Part shown: piece by piece, positions 1 through 8,706 of the stretch
How positions within the stretch are numbered: the stretch's first letter is position 1
Layout: each line of letters begins with the position of its first letter
Source of the DNA: Halomicronema sp. CCY15110
GTDB lineage: Bacteria; Cyanobacteriota; Cyanobacteriia; Phormidesmidales; Phormidesmidaceae
DNA length: 59,065 nt
Direction of reading: 5' to 3'
Assembly (NCBI RefSeq): GCF_016888165.1
Contig: NZ_JACSWC010000419.1
Coordinates: 1 to 59,065 of the forward strand
Translations under genes and position numbers: made by a program
Notes under the pieces: generated by a model
The model's input: only the letters and a program-made list of their open reading frames with translations
What the model was told of the DNA's origin: nothing
Database searches by the model: none

Positions 1-168
1 AATGGTGATTTAGGAAGCATCCTCAACGGCGATTTAGGAAGCATCTTGAATGGTGATTTAGGAAGCATCCTCAACGGTGATTTAGATGGCATCTTGAATG
101 GCGACCTGGGCGGCATCTTCAATGGCGACGCTGAGGACATCTTGGGCAACGACTTGGGCGGCATCCTC
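1..168 (+). repeat. Seven in-frame 24-bp tandem repeats
   Basis: A 24-base unit (aatggtgatttaggaagcat plus four bases) repeats without spacers and in frame, encoding the octapeptide NGDLGSIL and variants such as NGDLGGIF and NGDAEDIL. The first three copies are nearly identical; later copies diverge. The array runs off the left edge, so the copy number is unknown. Near-identical coding repeats of this kind can change length by slippage. Confidence 0.9.
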
Positions 169-921
169 AACGGCGGCATCGGCGGTGACTTAGGTGATTT
201 GATTGGTGGCGTTGGTGGTGTTTTGGGCAGTAGCGGTGGTGGCGCTGAAGTCAACATCAGCCTGCCTACTTTGGGAGAGACTCTAACAAACTGGAATACC
301 TTGGCTGGCGAGGCTTCCGGCGCACTGCTAGATAATGTCGTCGCAAGTTTCGGCTCGGCTCCCAATATCGTTACTGGCGCATTGGGTGTCCCGGATGTGT
401 TGGCGTCTCAGTCATCGGTTATGGAAACGGTGATGGGTGGGGTGCAAAATGGCTCCCCAGGCGCGACGAGTCAAGGCGTAGATCGGTTCAACGTTAACCC
501 GGTTGCGCTCTCCGAGACGATTGGTAAAGAAGTCTCCAGGGCCGCATCAGTCGGTTTCTCCAACACCCTTCTGAGCGAGGCAGGGCAGGAGGCGATCGTT
601 GAAGAGGTTGAGGCCACCGACGAAACGCTAGGCGAAATCACGACCCTGGCAACCGAGGCGCAAGACATGGACGTGACTCAGGATGTGATGAAAAAACTGT
701 CGGCAATGCTGGCTCAGCAGTCGAGTATTGATGTTGCCAGCTACGGGCAAACGATTCAACTCCGGCAGCAATTTGCGGCAGATGCTGTCGTCCAGGCTGA
801 GGCGGCTGAGGATTTAGCGGCGATGAGTCGGCGCGAGCAAACTGCACCGATGGCCGCAGCGTCAGAGGTTATGCAAAGCTCCTCGATGCTCATGCTCTTT
901 AACAGTGAGGGAGCAGAGTGA
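1..921 (+). CDS. VirB5/TrbJ-like secreted T4SS protein with N-terminal octapeptide repeats (5'-partial)
   Basis: The reading frame is open from the first base, so the true start lies before the window; a TTG at base 46 is only a Leu codon inside the repeats. About 306 residues are visible. The first ~56 are an 8-residue repeat of the type NGDLGSIL, followed by a Gly-rich stretch. The C-terminal ~140 residues are predicted helical and rich in Ala, Gln and Glu, like minor pilin/adhesin proteins of the VirB5/TrbJ type. The assignment rests on this helical character and on the position directly before a VirB6-like gene; no catalytic motif is present. Its stop overlaps the next start (TGATG), which suggests translational coupling. 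It could instead be an unrelated surface repeat protein. Confidence 0.5.
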   Translation, partial: NGDLGSILNGDLGSILNGDLGSILNGDLDGILNGDLGGIFNGDAEDILGNDLGGILNGGIGGDLGDLIGGVGGVLGSSGGGAEVNISLPTLGETLTNWNTLAGEASGALLDNVVASFGSAPNIVTGALGVPDVLASQSSVMETVMGGVQNGSPGATSQGVDRFNVNPVALSETIGKEVSRAASVGFSNTLLSEAGQEAIVEEVEATDETLGEITTLATEAQDMDVTQDVMKKLSAMLAQQSSIDVASYGQTIQLRQQFAADAVVQAEAAEDLAAMSRREQTAPMAAASEVMQSSSMLMLFNSEGAE

Positions 922-2081
922 TGGACTTATCCTTGCTTCCTACTCTGGCGATTGAGGGATCTGCCGCAATGCTGGAGCAGGGCCTCACGATGTCGGAGGA
1001 CATTAACGCGATCTACGACCTCCAGTGGCAGCAGATTTTTACGACTGTGGCGTCAGAAGGGGGCTTCTCCCTGTATGGATTACTGGTCGATTTGGCCCGA
1101 GTGTTTGCGGTGGGTGCGCTGGTCATCTTCATGATGCGGTTTGTTTACGCCATCGTGCATGAGGGAGATTATCAAGAGCCTGTGCGGATGCTGATCTGGC
1201 CGCTGGTAGTGGTCCTCTTTTTAAGCGATGACGGTCAGTTGTTGGCAGCGGGAACCCGTGCCCTGCGAGCAGAGTTGAATGATGTAGCGTCGGGAGTTTT
1301 AGAAGTAACGGCGCTCAACATCAATCTGGAGCAGGCCGTTCGGGGTGCTCTAGCCAAGGGGGTGATTGGGGTCGAGACCAGTGCTCAAATCCAGCAGTGT
1401 CAAACGCTGATTGGTGAGAGCCAGATCGAATGCCTGGAGTCTGCTTATCAACAGATTGAGGCGACAATTGGTGCGTTTGAAGAAAATTGGATTGTTGATG
1501 CGGCTGGCAATATCGCTGGCAGCATTCCCTTTTTGGCACAAACGCGATCAGCGATTGAGGGGGCAGTGGAAGCCTACAACACCTCTGGCGGGGATGTAGG
1601 ACAGGTATTGCCCGGATTCTTTGGGGGGTTTGTCGGCTCCCAGACGCGGGCGATCATTTTCAGCCTGCTGACTGCCTTTCAGTGGGGCTTTGTGAATCTC
1701 ATTCAGATTTCCATGCTGCTAACGGGCTTGGTTGCCCCGATCGCGCTGGCCGCGTCGCTACTGCCCTTTGGCGGCAAGCCGATATTTGCTTGGCTCACCG
1801 GCTTTTTCAGCCTGGGCTTTGTGCAGATTATGTACAACATCATCGTCGGTTTTGCGGCGGTGGTCATTGTGAATGCCAACACCTTCGATACCAACGGGTA
1901 TCTGGTGTTGATTTCGGTGTTGGCCCCGGCTCTGGCGATCGCCCTTGCCAGCGGTGGGGGGCTGGCGATTTTTAGCATCTTGCTATCCAGCAGTGCTGGG
2001 GCGGTGACATTGCTGGTGTCATCGGTCTCGCGTACACCTGCGCCCCCGGTTAATTCATCTCCTACCCAGACTTATCGCTAG
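921..2081 (+). CDS. VirB6/TrbL-like polytopic inner-membrane protein
   Basis: 386 residues. Hydrophobic segments occur at about residues 53-78 and 90-102, and then as a dense cluster from about 240 to 366, with a polar, probably periplasmic, loop between. This matches the VirB6/TrbL inner-membrane channel component of type IV secretion systems in size and layout; no sequence motif defines the family by eye. ATG at 921 overlaps the upstream TGA; a GTG three bases earlier would add one Met. It sits between VirB5-like and VirB8-like genes, the order expected for a conjugation operon. Function is inferred from topology and context. Confidence 0.6.
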   Translation: MDLSLLPTLAIEGSAAMLEQGLTMSEDINAIYDLQWQQIFTTVASEGGFSLYGLLVDLARVFAVGALVIFMMRFVYAIVHEGDYQEPVRMLIWPLVVVLFLSDDGQLLAAGTRALRAELNDVASGVLEVTALNINLEQAVRGALAKGVIGVETSAQIQQCQTLIGESQIECLESAYQQIEATIGAFEENWIVDAAGNIAGSIPFLAQTRSAIEGAVEAYNTSGGDVGQVLPGFFGGFVGSQTRAIIFSLLTAFQWGFVNLIQISMLLTGLVAPIALAASLLPFGGKPIFAWLTGFFSLGFVQIMYNIIVGFAAVVIVNANTFDTNGYLVLISVLAPALAIALASGGGLAIFSILLSSSAGAVTLLVSSVSRTPAPPVNSSPTQTYR

Positions 2082-2087
2082 AAACCA

Positions 2088-2825
2088 ATGACAATACTTC
2101 GCGAAAAGAAAACGGGTTTGCTCGCCATCGACAACCTACAGCCCCTATTTGTGTTGGTCTCGCTGTTTCTGGGAGCAATCAACTTACTGCTCTTGTTGTC
2201 GCTGATGATAGCGACCTACCGGGTGGCAGGCCGCCCAGAGACACGCCTGGTACAACTCGTCGATGGGCGCTCGGTGCTGACGGAACCGATTGACCATTTA
2301 GAGCGATCGCCAGAGACGATTCGCCGCTTTACTCGCGAATCGCTGGCCATGATGTTTACCTGGAATGCCGTTACGCAGGTGCCGGGTGCCGATGGGGGAG
2401 TTCAATCTACGACCGATCAGGGAGTAGATGTCGATGGCGGCATGGTGACAACACGAAGCTGGCAGGCCAGCTTTGCCTTTTCAGAGGATTTTCGTGCCCC
2501 GTTCCTCGATGGGGTGGCGGAGATGACCCCACCCGAAGTCTTCACAGGCGATGCCCAAAGCGTTTTTAACGTAACGACGCTATCTGATCCACTGGCCGTT
2601 GACGAGGGGGAATGGGTCGTGGAGCTAGTCGGCAACCTGATTATTTTTGACCAAGAAACTCCTAGAGGGCGAGCGGTGCCCTTTAACAAAGAAATCCTGA
2701 TCAGGGCTGTTGAGCCCCCTTCTGACCCGTTGGCTGAAGATGCCACCCCCATTCAACAGGCGGTTTATCAGGTTCGCAGTGCGGGCTTGGAAATCACGGC
2801 AATGAATGAACTCATCGAGGAATAA
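2088..2825 (+). CDS. VirB8/TrbF-like bitopic assembly protein
   Basis: 245 residues: a short cytoplasmic N-terminus, one transmembrane helix at about 18-41, and a ~200-residue soluble domain that would lie in the periplasm. This is the architecture of VirB8/TrbF/TraE, which scaffold the inner-membrane complex of type IV secretion systems. The family is called from size, topology and position between VirB6-like and VirB10-like genes rather than from a motif. It starts 6 bases after the previous stop and ends 6 bases before the next ATG, clearly in the same operon. Confidence 0.55.
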   Translation: MTILREKKTGLLAIDNLQPLFVLVSLFLGAINLLLLLSLMIATYRVAGRPETRLVQLVDGRSVLTEPIDHLERSPETIRRFTRESLAMMFTWNAVTQVPGADGGVQSTTDQGVDVDGGMVTTRSWQASFAFSEDFRAPFLDGVAEMTPPEVFTGDAQSVFNVTTLSDPLAVDEGEWVVELVGNLIIFDQETPRGRAVPFNKEILIRAVEPPSDPLAEDATPIQQAVYQVRSAGLEITAMNELIEE

Positions 2826-2831
2826 ACAGCA

Positions 2832-4547
2832 ATGACGCACTCTGGTGACACTCCAAACTACGAACTGCTCGATCCCGAAGATCTAGGGGGAGATGTCGGC
2901 ACAAACGGTCATGGCAAAGCCGACGCCGTGCCCGCTGAGGCGACCGACGAAGCAACGATGGCCTCTTGGATGGGGCTAGATCCCCCTGCCTCGGAGGCTA
3001 CAGCTTCAGAGCCCAGTACAGGTTGGTCGGATACGCCTGGCGCTGAGGCGGATGAGGATGCGGCTGACGACGACGCCAGCGGTCTGGTTGACGATACTGG
3101 CAGGACGGTGACGCCTCTGTGGTCGAACCCAATCATGAAGCTAGGGTTTGTGGGAGCCGTAGCGGGATTTTGCTTGCTCGTCGTGGGATTGACGGTAACG
3201 ACCATCCAATCGGCGGGGCGGCGAGATTTGGCGTCTGTTGACATCCCGGAGCGACCTGAAGCAGAAGAGGAAACGGAAGACCCCCTTGCTAGTGCCTTGC
3301 AAAGCCGGGATGAGGAAATCGGAGAACTCAAGACCCGCAACGCTCTGGGTAATCAACGATTGGCAATGGAAATTCAAGAAGGTGAAGAGTCGGAGGTGAG
3401 CCCGGCTGAGTTGTTAGCGCTCAGGAATCAGCTGGAGCAGAGACGGCAGGCACAAGCAGCAGCAGACAGGGATGGGGAAGCGTCGGCATCTTCTTCTGCC
3501 CCTACCCCTAGCACACGGTCTATTCCGTCACCGCCGCCGTCGCCACGGCCCTCACCCGCGCCTGCGGCGGCTTCTCCTAGTAGGCTTCCCGCGTCACCGC
3601 CTGTTTCTGCGGCTCCACCAGAGCCGGAAATGTCGCCTCAAGAGCAACTGGCGATACTTAGTGGCTTTGGCAGTTATGGCAGTGGTAGCACGTTGCCAGC
3701 CAGCGACATTGCGATGTCGGGGCCTTCGTCAGCGTCGGGGCCTTCGTCTCCCCAAGTGGAAGCGGCTGAGGCGATTCCTTCCTTTAGCAACGGTGACAAC
3801 GAGCAGGTGGTGGCAAGTACCTCACCTGTGGCCATGGCCCCCAGTCAGGTCGGTACCACCTTTGCTGAGGAAGAGGCGGCAATTCTCGGTCATACGCTGG
3901 TCACGGTGCAGTCTGGGATGTCGGCCCAGGCGCAATTAGAAACCCCAATTTATTGGGCGCAAGATTTGGCGAACGAGCAACAATCGCAGCGCACAGCCCT
4001 CCGGTTAACAGAGTCGTTATACGGCAGCCGAGGTGAAGTCGCCCTAGACGCCGGGACAGTGCTGGTGGCTGAGGTGAATGTTGTTGCGGGTAGCGGTTTA
4101 TTACAGCTCTACGTCACCGATGTCGTGGTTGAAGAAGATGGGCGGCAACAGGTGATGCCTATTCCGAATCAAAATCTGGTAATTACCGGAAACGAAGGAC
4201 AGCCCTTAGTTGCCCGTGAGATTCAAAATACGAGCGAGATTCGGGCAGCGCAAACACAGTTAGGCCTATTGGGCGCACTCGGCAACGTTGGCGAACTGCT
4301 GAATCGACCCGATTCTCAGACGACCTCCATCGGGCTGACCAACAGCGTGTCAACTACTGAGAACGGCCCCGTTAATATCTTGGCGGGTTTGCTCGAAGGG
4401 GCGGCTGACGCGGTGATTTCCACCGAACAAAGTCGGGTTGAGCAACGTATTGATGACATCGAGGGGCAGCCTCGCATCTGGTATCACGACAGCAATGCGC
4501 CCGTGATGCTCTTTGTTTCTGAAGAGTTTACGTTTCGAGCTGATTAG
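2832..4547 (+). CDS. VirB10/TrbI-like core-complex protein
   Basis: 571 residues. An acidic, disordered cytoplasmic N-terminus is followed by one transmembrane helix at about 99-122, a charged coiled-coil-like stretch to about 215, a Ser/Pro-rich linker (about 215-280), and a C-terminal beta-rich domain from about 385. The sequence ALDAGTVLVAEV in that domain resembles the VirB10 region where the protein reaches the outer-membrane pore. VirB10 spans both membranes and links inner and outer complexes, and the layout here is textbook. The GAGGAA ribosome-binding site lies in the end of the previous gene. Confidence 0.75.
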   Translation: MTHSGDTPNYELLDPEDLGGDVGTNGHGKADAVPAEATDEATMASWMGLDPPASEATASEPSTGWSDTPGAEADEDAADDDASGLVDDTGRTVTPLWSNPIMKLGFVGAVAGFCLLVVGLTVTTIQSAGRRDLASVDIPERPEAEEETEDPLASALQSRDEEIGELKTRNALGNQRLAMEIQEGEESEVSPAELLALRNQLEQRRQAQAAADRDGEASASSSAPTPSTRSIPSPPPSPRPSPAPAAASPSRLPASPPVSAAPPEPEMSPQEQLAILSGFGSYGSGSTLPASDIAMSGPSSASGPSSPQVEAAEAIPSFSNGDNEQVVASTSPVAMAPSQVGTTFAEEEAAILGHTLVTVQSGMSAQAQLETPIYWAQDLANEQQSQRTALRLTESLYGSRGEVALDAGTVLVAEVNVVAGSGLLQLYVTDVVVEEDGRQQVMPIPNQNLVITGNEGQPLVAREIQNTSEIRAAQTQLGLLGALGNVGELLNRPDSQTTSIGLTNSVSTTENGPVNILAGLLEGAADAVISTEQSRVEQRIDDIEGQPRIWYHDSNAPVMLFVSEEFTFRAD

Positions 4548-4558
4548 AGGAAAAAGCC

Positions 4559-5374
4559 ATGAGAAAACTTACCCAGTTGGCGATCGCAGGCAGTACCTCT
4601 CTGCTGGTGGCCGCCGTCTCTGCGCTGCCGGGGATAGCTCAGCTCAGAAACCATTACACTTTGCAGCAGGCTGAATCCGGCGCGGTCAGCATTCATGTGT
4701 GGCCTGGTTCGGGCACGAACCTGGATTTTACTCGTAGCGGGGAGTTCATCTATCGCGCTTGGTTGGATGATCCGAGTCGAGTGCAGTTTGATACGGATAC
4801 TCCGATCGAGAATGCGAATGCCCAGATTATCCATCTGAGAAAGATTGAAGCAATTGACGTTGAAGGATTGCCAGCGACCGGCACCACCTTGCTGAGTGTG
4901 GCAACCGTTGACGCATCCGGGCAGCGCCACCTCTATCAATTCACGGTTTTGTATGGGGGCGGCACCCCGGACTACTCAACGATTGTGCTGTCTCCCCAGG
5001 GGGCCTCACCCCAGGCGACTACAGTTTCAGCTCGCTCGGCCTATGGCGGTGTTGGGCTACAGACTTTCCGGGATGGTATCGCGCAACTGATTCTCGATGG
5101 CACGATCGAAGGCAATGGCCCCATGCACGAGCGGCTAAAGACCTTCATTGACTTGGTGCAAGCGGGCTCAATGCCTGCTGATGCCGCACAGTCTGCCGGT
5201 GTTGACCTGGCCGTGATCCAAGAAGTTGCTCGAATCGGCTCAAGTGCGGCGGCGGAAGAATCGAGGACTCGGCTCGATGGGCCTGCTGAACCGCTTGCGG
5301 TGCCAGATGCTGAGGTGCCGATTATTGAGGTGCCAGATGTCGAGATACCAGATGAGCTTGGTGGAGAGGGGTAA
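4559..5374 (+). CDS. VirB9/TraK-like exported outer-complex protein
   Basis: 271 residues. A signal peptide covers about residues 1-27, ending near a GIAQL-type cleavage region. The mature part has a beta-rich domain with a pattern (VWPGSGTNLDF ... WLDDPSRVQFDTD ... LYQFTVLYGG) reminiscent of the N-terminal domain of VirB9/TrbG/TraK. A helical segment and a Val-Pro-Asp/Glu-rich tail (PDAEVP, PDVEIP) follow. VirB9 binds VirB10 and forms the outer-membrane ring with the lipoprotein VirB7; no VirB7 was recognised. Its TAA overlaps the next ATG (TAATG). A good ribosome-binding site (gaggaaaa) precedes the ATG. Confidence 0.6.
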   Translation: MRKLTQLAIAGSTSLLVAAVSALPGIAQLRNHYTLQQAESGAVSIHVWPGSGTNLDFTRSGEFIYRAWLDDPSRVQFDTDTPIENANAQIIHLRKIEAIDVEGLPATGTTLLSVATVDASGQRHLYQFTVLYGGGTPDYSTIVLSPQGASPQATTVSARSAYGGVGLQTFRDGIAQLILDGTIEGNGPMHERLKTFIDLVQAGSMPADAAQSAGVDLAVIQEVARIGSSAAAEESRTRLDGPAEPLAVPDAEVPIIEVPDVEIPDELGGEG

Positions 5375-6837
5375 TGCTGCGAGTAAATCTACTGCCAGTT
5401 TTAGCGGCCTGCCTGTTGGGTGTGTTTCCGGTTTCCTCTTGGGCGCAAAATGAACGGCTGCAAGATGAGAGATCGCCAACGTCGGACGTGGTGCCTGAAC
5501 CTTCTGAGCCCTCAGCGGATTTGAGTCGGCGTCTGCCGATGGGCGTATTGAACATCGAGGGCCAGTCTGCGGCGATCCCCGACTGGCAAATCATCTCCTT
5601 CGAGACATTCCCTCCGTTTCCGTCTAGTGGTCAATGGGGCGATGTGGCCTGGTCGCAGGGTGATCGCCTCGCGGATGTCCTGACGCTTGGTGACTTTCAA
5701 GAGTCCCTGGATTTACACCTGTTGACGCTCGCTGCCATCGCTGAAGGCATGGGAATGCCTGCCAAGCTGAATAGAAACCACCCGGTTTATCTGATTAACT
5801 TGGGTGAGTTTCGGTTGCTGGAGCGCCAAACAATTGCCAGCTTAGTTGCCGCAGTGCCGTCCTTGCTGGAGGTGCCTATTCAAAGGTTGCCGCCCATTCA
5901 AGATTTGGTCGAGAGCGTTCATCCTACCTTCCTGATTGAAGGTGCAACCCTAGAAGATTTACTATCCGCCCATCCTGAATTTGCTCAAATTAAGCTCAGC
6001 GATTTGATCTTGGAAGATTATCGGGTGGGCGACCTGCCGGGGATTGAATTAGCCCCCATGCAGTCGTTTGCTCAATGGCCAGAGGCGGCAATTAGTGAGG
6101 TGCCCATGCTACCCGCGATGAGCTGGTGGCTGTTTCCTCAGCAACCGCAGACCGATGGTGCGATCGCCACCATTGAAGTTAACCCTTCTACCAATTCTGT
6201 GGAGCTGGTTCCCCAATCTGGCTTTGAATCAACTGAGTGGACGGTGGGAGAAGAGAGCGAATCAGTTACAGCGACGGCCAACATGGTCAGCCCCCAGGGG
6301 CGATCGCAAATTAACGACGGCAGAGAGCTTGAGGGAGTGTTTCCGTTTGGGCCAGCTTTCAAGGTTGTGCCCGCAGCCGTGACTCCACGGGGCGTTGAAA
6401 CTGCGATGTACTTTCGCACTTGCCGTCAGGTTGCGGGCAGTCTGGATTGCTCTGCCTACGGCATTGGCCCCATCCCATTGCAGACGTATCGCCCTGGTGA
6501 GACGGTCTTTTTGGGAGCGTTCACGTTTCCCGTCGCCTCAACGCCGCAGCCTCAGTCTTCTAACTCTAGTGACGTTTCCGCTGCGGAGCCGGAGGCTGAT
6601 TTCTTTGGCGACCTGGCTGATACCACGGCCCAGAATCAGGAGGCGATCGGGACTGTCGCGATGATTTTGACGCTGCTGGGTGGAGTGTTGTGGTGGGCGT
6701 GGAAAGGCGACCCCATTCAGTTCTTTATGCTGACATTCCGCTGGTTGGTGGTGGTTGATCCGCGTCGCGTGATGCGCCAACTGAGCAAAAAACCTGAGTC
6801 TTCTACTGTGGAGCCATCAGATGCGGAAAAACGATGA
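5374..6837 (+). CDS. Exported, C-terminally membrane-anchored protein of an unnamed T4SS-associated family
   Basis: 487 residues. A signal peptide (about 1-24) precedes a large exported region, and a hydrophobic segment near 428-445 (MILTLLGGVLWWAW) anchors the C-terminus. No named family was recognised. It shares a domain with the protein at 10087-12624. Matching blocks are ADVLTLGDF/ADVLKLGDL; YRVGDLPGIELAP/YRVEDLPGLENLP; AISEVPMLPA/VLSEVPGLDA; and a closing block with FPFG..FKV, a Cys pair and IGPIP. The two copies differ in what follows: a membrane anchor here, hydrolase domains there. Its 3' end overlaps the coupling-protein gene by 17 bases. It is probably an envelope component of the secretion machine. 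Confidence 0.6.
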   Translation: MLRVNLLPVLAACLLGVFPVSSWAQNERLQDERSPTSDVVPEPSEPSADLSRRLPMGVLNIEGQSAAIPDWQIISFETFPPFPSSGQWGDVAWSQGDRLADVLTLGDFQESLDLHLLTLAAIAEGMGMPAKLNRNHPVYLINLGEFRLLERQTIASLVAAVPSLLEVPIQRLPPIQDLVESVHPTFLIEGATLEDLLSAHPEFAQIKLSDLILEDYRVGDLPGIELAPMQSFAQWPEAAISEVPMLPAMSWWLFPQQPQTDGAIATIEVNPSTNSVELVPQSGFESTEWTVGEESESVTATANMVSPQGRSQINDGRELEGVFPFGPAFKVVPAAVTPRGVETAMYFRTCRQVAGSLDCSAYGIGPIPLQTYRPGETVFLGAFTFPVASTPQPQSSNSSDVSAAEPEADFFGDLADTTAQNQEAIGTVAMILTLLGGVLWWAWKGDPIQFFMLTFRWLVVVDPRRVMRQLSKKPESSTVEPSDAEKR

Positions 6838-8704
6838 AAGGTTTGGGCTACTCGCTCAAGCTGAAGTAACTGAGACGATTGAAAGCGTACCGGCCTTTCA
6901 GACGATTAGCGACAGCTTGGGGCCAGCGCTGCAACCTCTGATGGGCCGCAGCGGATTAATTTTGCTGGCCGCAGCGGTAGGGCTGATGGTCGTGCAGTTA
7001 ATCGATCGCGGTAAAACCGGGAAGATTGCGCGGGGGTCTCTAAGTGGTGGCAAGGAGAAAGCCAAGTCGCGGAAACGTGCCCTCCAGCAGCTCAACGCCA
7101 GAGAGCCAGATTCAGTCGCTCTCTATGTCGGCAGCTTGAAGCGCAACAAGACAGGCAAAATCACGGGTTCGAGAAAAACACTCTTTCTGTCCGATGCTCA
7201 GAGAGGCATTGCTGTGGCGGGTGGCCCAGGTTCCGGTAAGACATTTTCGGTGATCAATCCCGTCATTCGCAGTGCTCTCGATGAAGGTTTCCCGGCACTG
7301 GTTTATGACTTCAAATATCCAGCCCAGACGGAGTGCCTGGCTGCGTATGCCGCTAAGCGGGGCTATGACGTGCGGGTGTTTGCCCCTGGCTATCCCGAAT
7401 CAGAGGTGTGTAATCCCCTGGATTTCATGGCTGATGCGAATGATGCGCTGATGGCGCGGCAGATTGCCACGGTCATGAATCGCAACTTTGCCCGCAGCTC
7501 CAACAGCAGTGAAGATAAGTTCTTTGCTGATGCAGGCGACCAGTTGACGCAGGCGATTCTCATGCTGGCAAAAGGAATGCCCATTCCTGACTTAATGACC
7601 GGGAGCGCCATTCTAGGGCTAGATAGCCTACCTGACCGCATCATCGAGGCGAAGCGACTGGGCGATTTGGGCCGATTGCCTGATCAGTGGCAGATCTCCC
7701 ACTGGGTTTACTACGCCTTTAGCCAACTGATGCAGCTGAAGGACTCAGAGAAAACGGTTGCAGGTGTCCTGGGTACGGCTGGTAAGGTTTTTAGCCGCTT
7801 CATGGCCCCAGAACTCATTTCTACGTTTTGCGGCAAGACGACGTTACCCATCGAACTGAAAGGGCGGCAACTGGTCATCTTGGGGATGGATCGCCGTCGC
7901 CGGGAAGCTGTTGCGCCTCTGGTCGCGACTGTGCTGCACCTGATGGTGACGATGAATGTGACCCGGAAACGAAAAGATCCCCTGCTGCTGGCGATCGATG
8001 AATTACCGACGCTGTATCTGCCGTATCTAACGCAATGGCTCAATGAAAACCGTTCCGATGGCCTCTGCACGATGATTGGCTTTCAGAACATCACGCAGCT
8101 TGAGGATGCCTATAAGCGCGATATTGCCCGCTCCATTCTGGGCGGTTGTGCCACCAAAGCTATCTTCAATCCTCAAGATGCCGACAGTGCCCGGATGTTT
8201 AGCGACTATTTAGGGGATGAGGAAGTCATCATCAAGCAAAAATCACGCAATTCTGGCGGTAGAGGGGGAGCATCCCACTCAGTCAGTAAACAAGTACAGA
8301 AGCGACGCATCGTGGAGCCCGCACAATTTAACCGCCTAGCCACAGGGAAATGCGTATTAATCTCCCCTGGGTTCGCCCGCAAAGACGAAACCTCGATTCC
8401 GCTCATCTCGAAAATCAAGGTTCCTCAAGCAGATGTGAAAGAGGGGAAATGGAGTGAGGAGACCTGGGAGAAAGTGCGAGCCAAGCTCATCCAACGGTCG
8501 CCGCAAAGTCTGCGGGAGTCTGCCAGAGCCAATCAGCAAATGGCAATCTGTCAGGCGATGGTCGAGAACTATCTGCCACTACCAACCGACGATGAAGCGG
8601 AGGATGTTCAGGCCAGTCCCTTGGTTCCTGTTTTGGATGCAGATCCAGCTGCCGCCGAGGTGATTGACCCCAATGCGCTGCTTGAATTTAGCGAGGTGTT
8701 CTGA
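6821..8704 (+). CDS. Type IV coupling protein (VirD4/TraG/TraD-like ATPase)
   Basis: 627 residues. A hydrophobic segment at about 44-61 is followed by a RecA-like motor: Walker A GGPGSGKT near 131-138 with a following VYDFKYP block, and Walker B LLLAIDELPTL near 387. A later block, TMIGFQNITQL, resembles the VirD4 motif that senses nucleotide. Coupling proteins are hexameric inner-membrane ATPases that pass DNA-relaxase complexes or proteins to the secretion channel. The C-terminal acidic tail could bind substrate. This is the strongest functional anchor for calling the operon a conjugation/type IV system. The start ATG overlaps the preceding gene. Confidence 0.88.
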   Translation: MRKNDERFGLLAQAEVTETIESVPAFQTISDSLGPALQPLMGRSGLILLAAAVGLMVVQLIDRGKTGKIARGSLSGGKEKAKSRKRALQQLNAREPDSVALYVGSLKRNKTGKITGSRKTLFLSDAQRGIAVAGGPGSGKTFSVINPVIRSALDEGFPALVYDFKYPAQTECLAAYAAKRGYDVRVFAPGYPESEVCNPLDFMADANDALMARQIATVMNRNFARSSNSSEDKFFADAGDQLTQAILMLAKGMPIPDLMTGSAILGLDSLPDRIIEAKRLGDLGRLPDQWQISHWVYYAFSQLMQLKDSEKTVAGVLGTAGKVFSRFMAPELISTFCGKTTLPIELKGRQLVILGMDRRRREAVAPLVATVLHLMVTMNVTRKRKDPLLLAIDELPTLYLPYLTQWLNENRSDGLCTMIGFQNITQLEDAYKRDIARSILGGCATKAIFNPQDADSARMFSDYLGDEEVIIKQKSRNSGGRGGASHSVSKQVQKRRIVEPAQFNRLATGKCVLISPGFARKDETSIPLISKIKVPQADVKEGKWSEETWEKVRAKLIQRSPQSLRESARANQQMAICQAMVENYLPLPTDDEAEDVQASPLVPVLDADPAAAEVIDPNALLEFSEVF

Positions 8705-8706
8705 TT

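Noticed and set aside
1-168. 24-bp direct repeats as a CRISPR array
   Set aside because: The units are contiguous without spacers, in frame with a long coding sequence, and encode a regular octapeptide.
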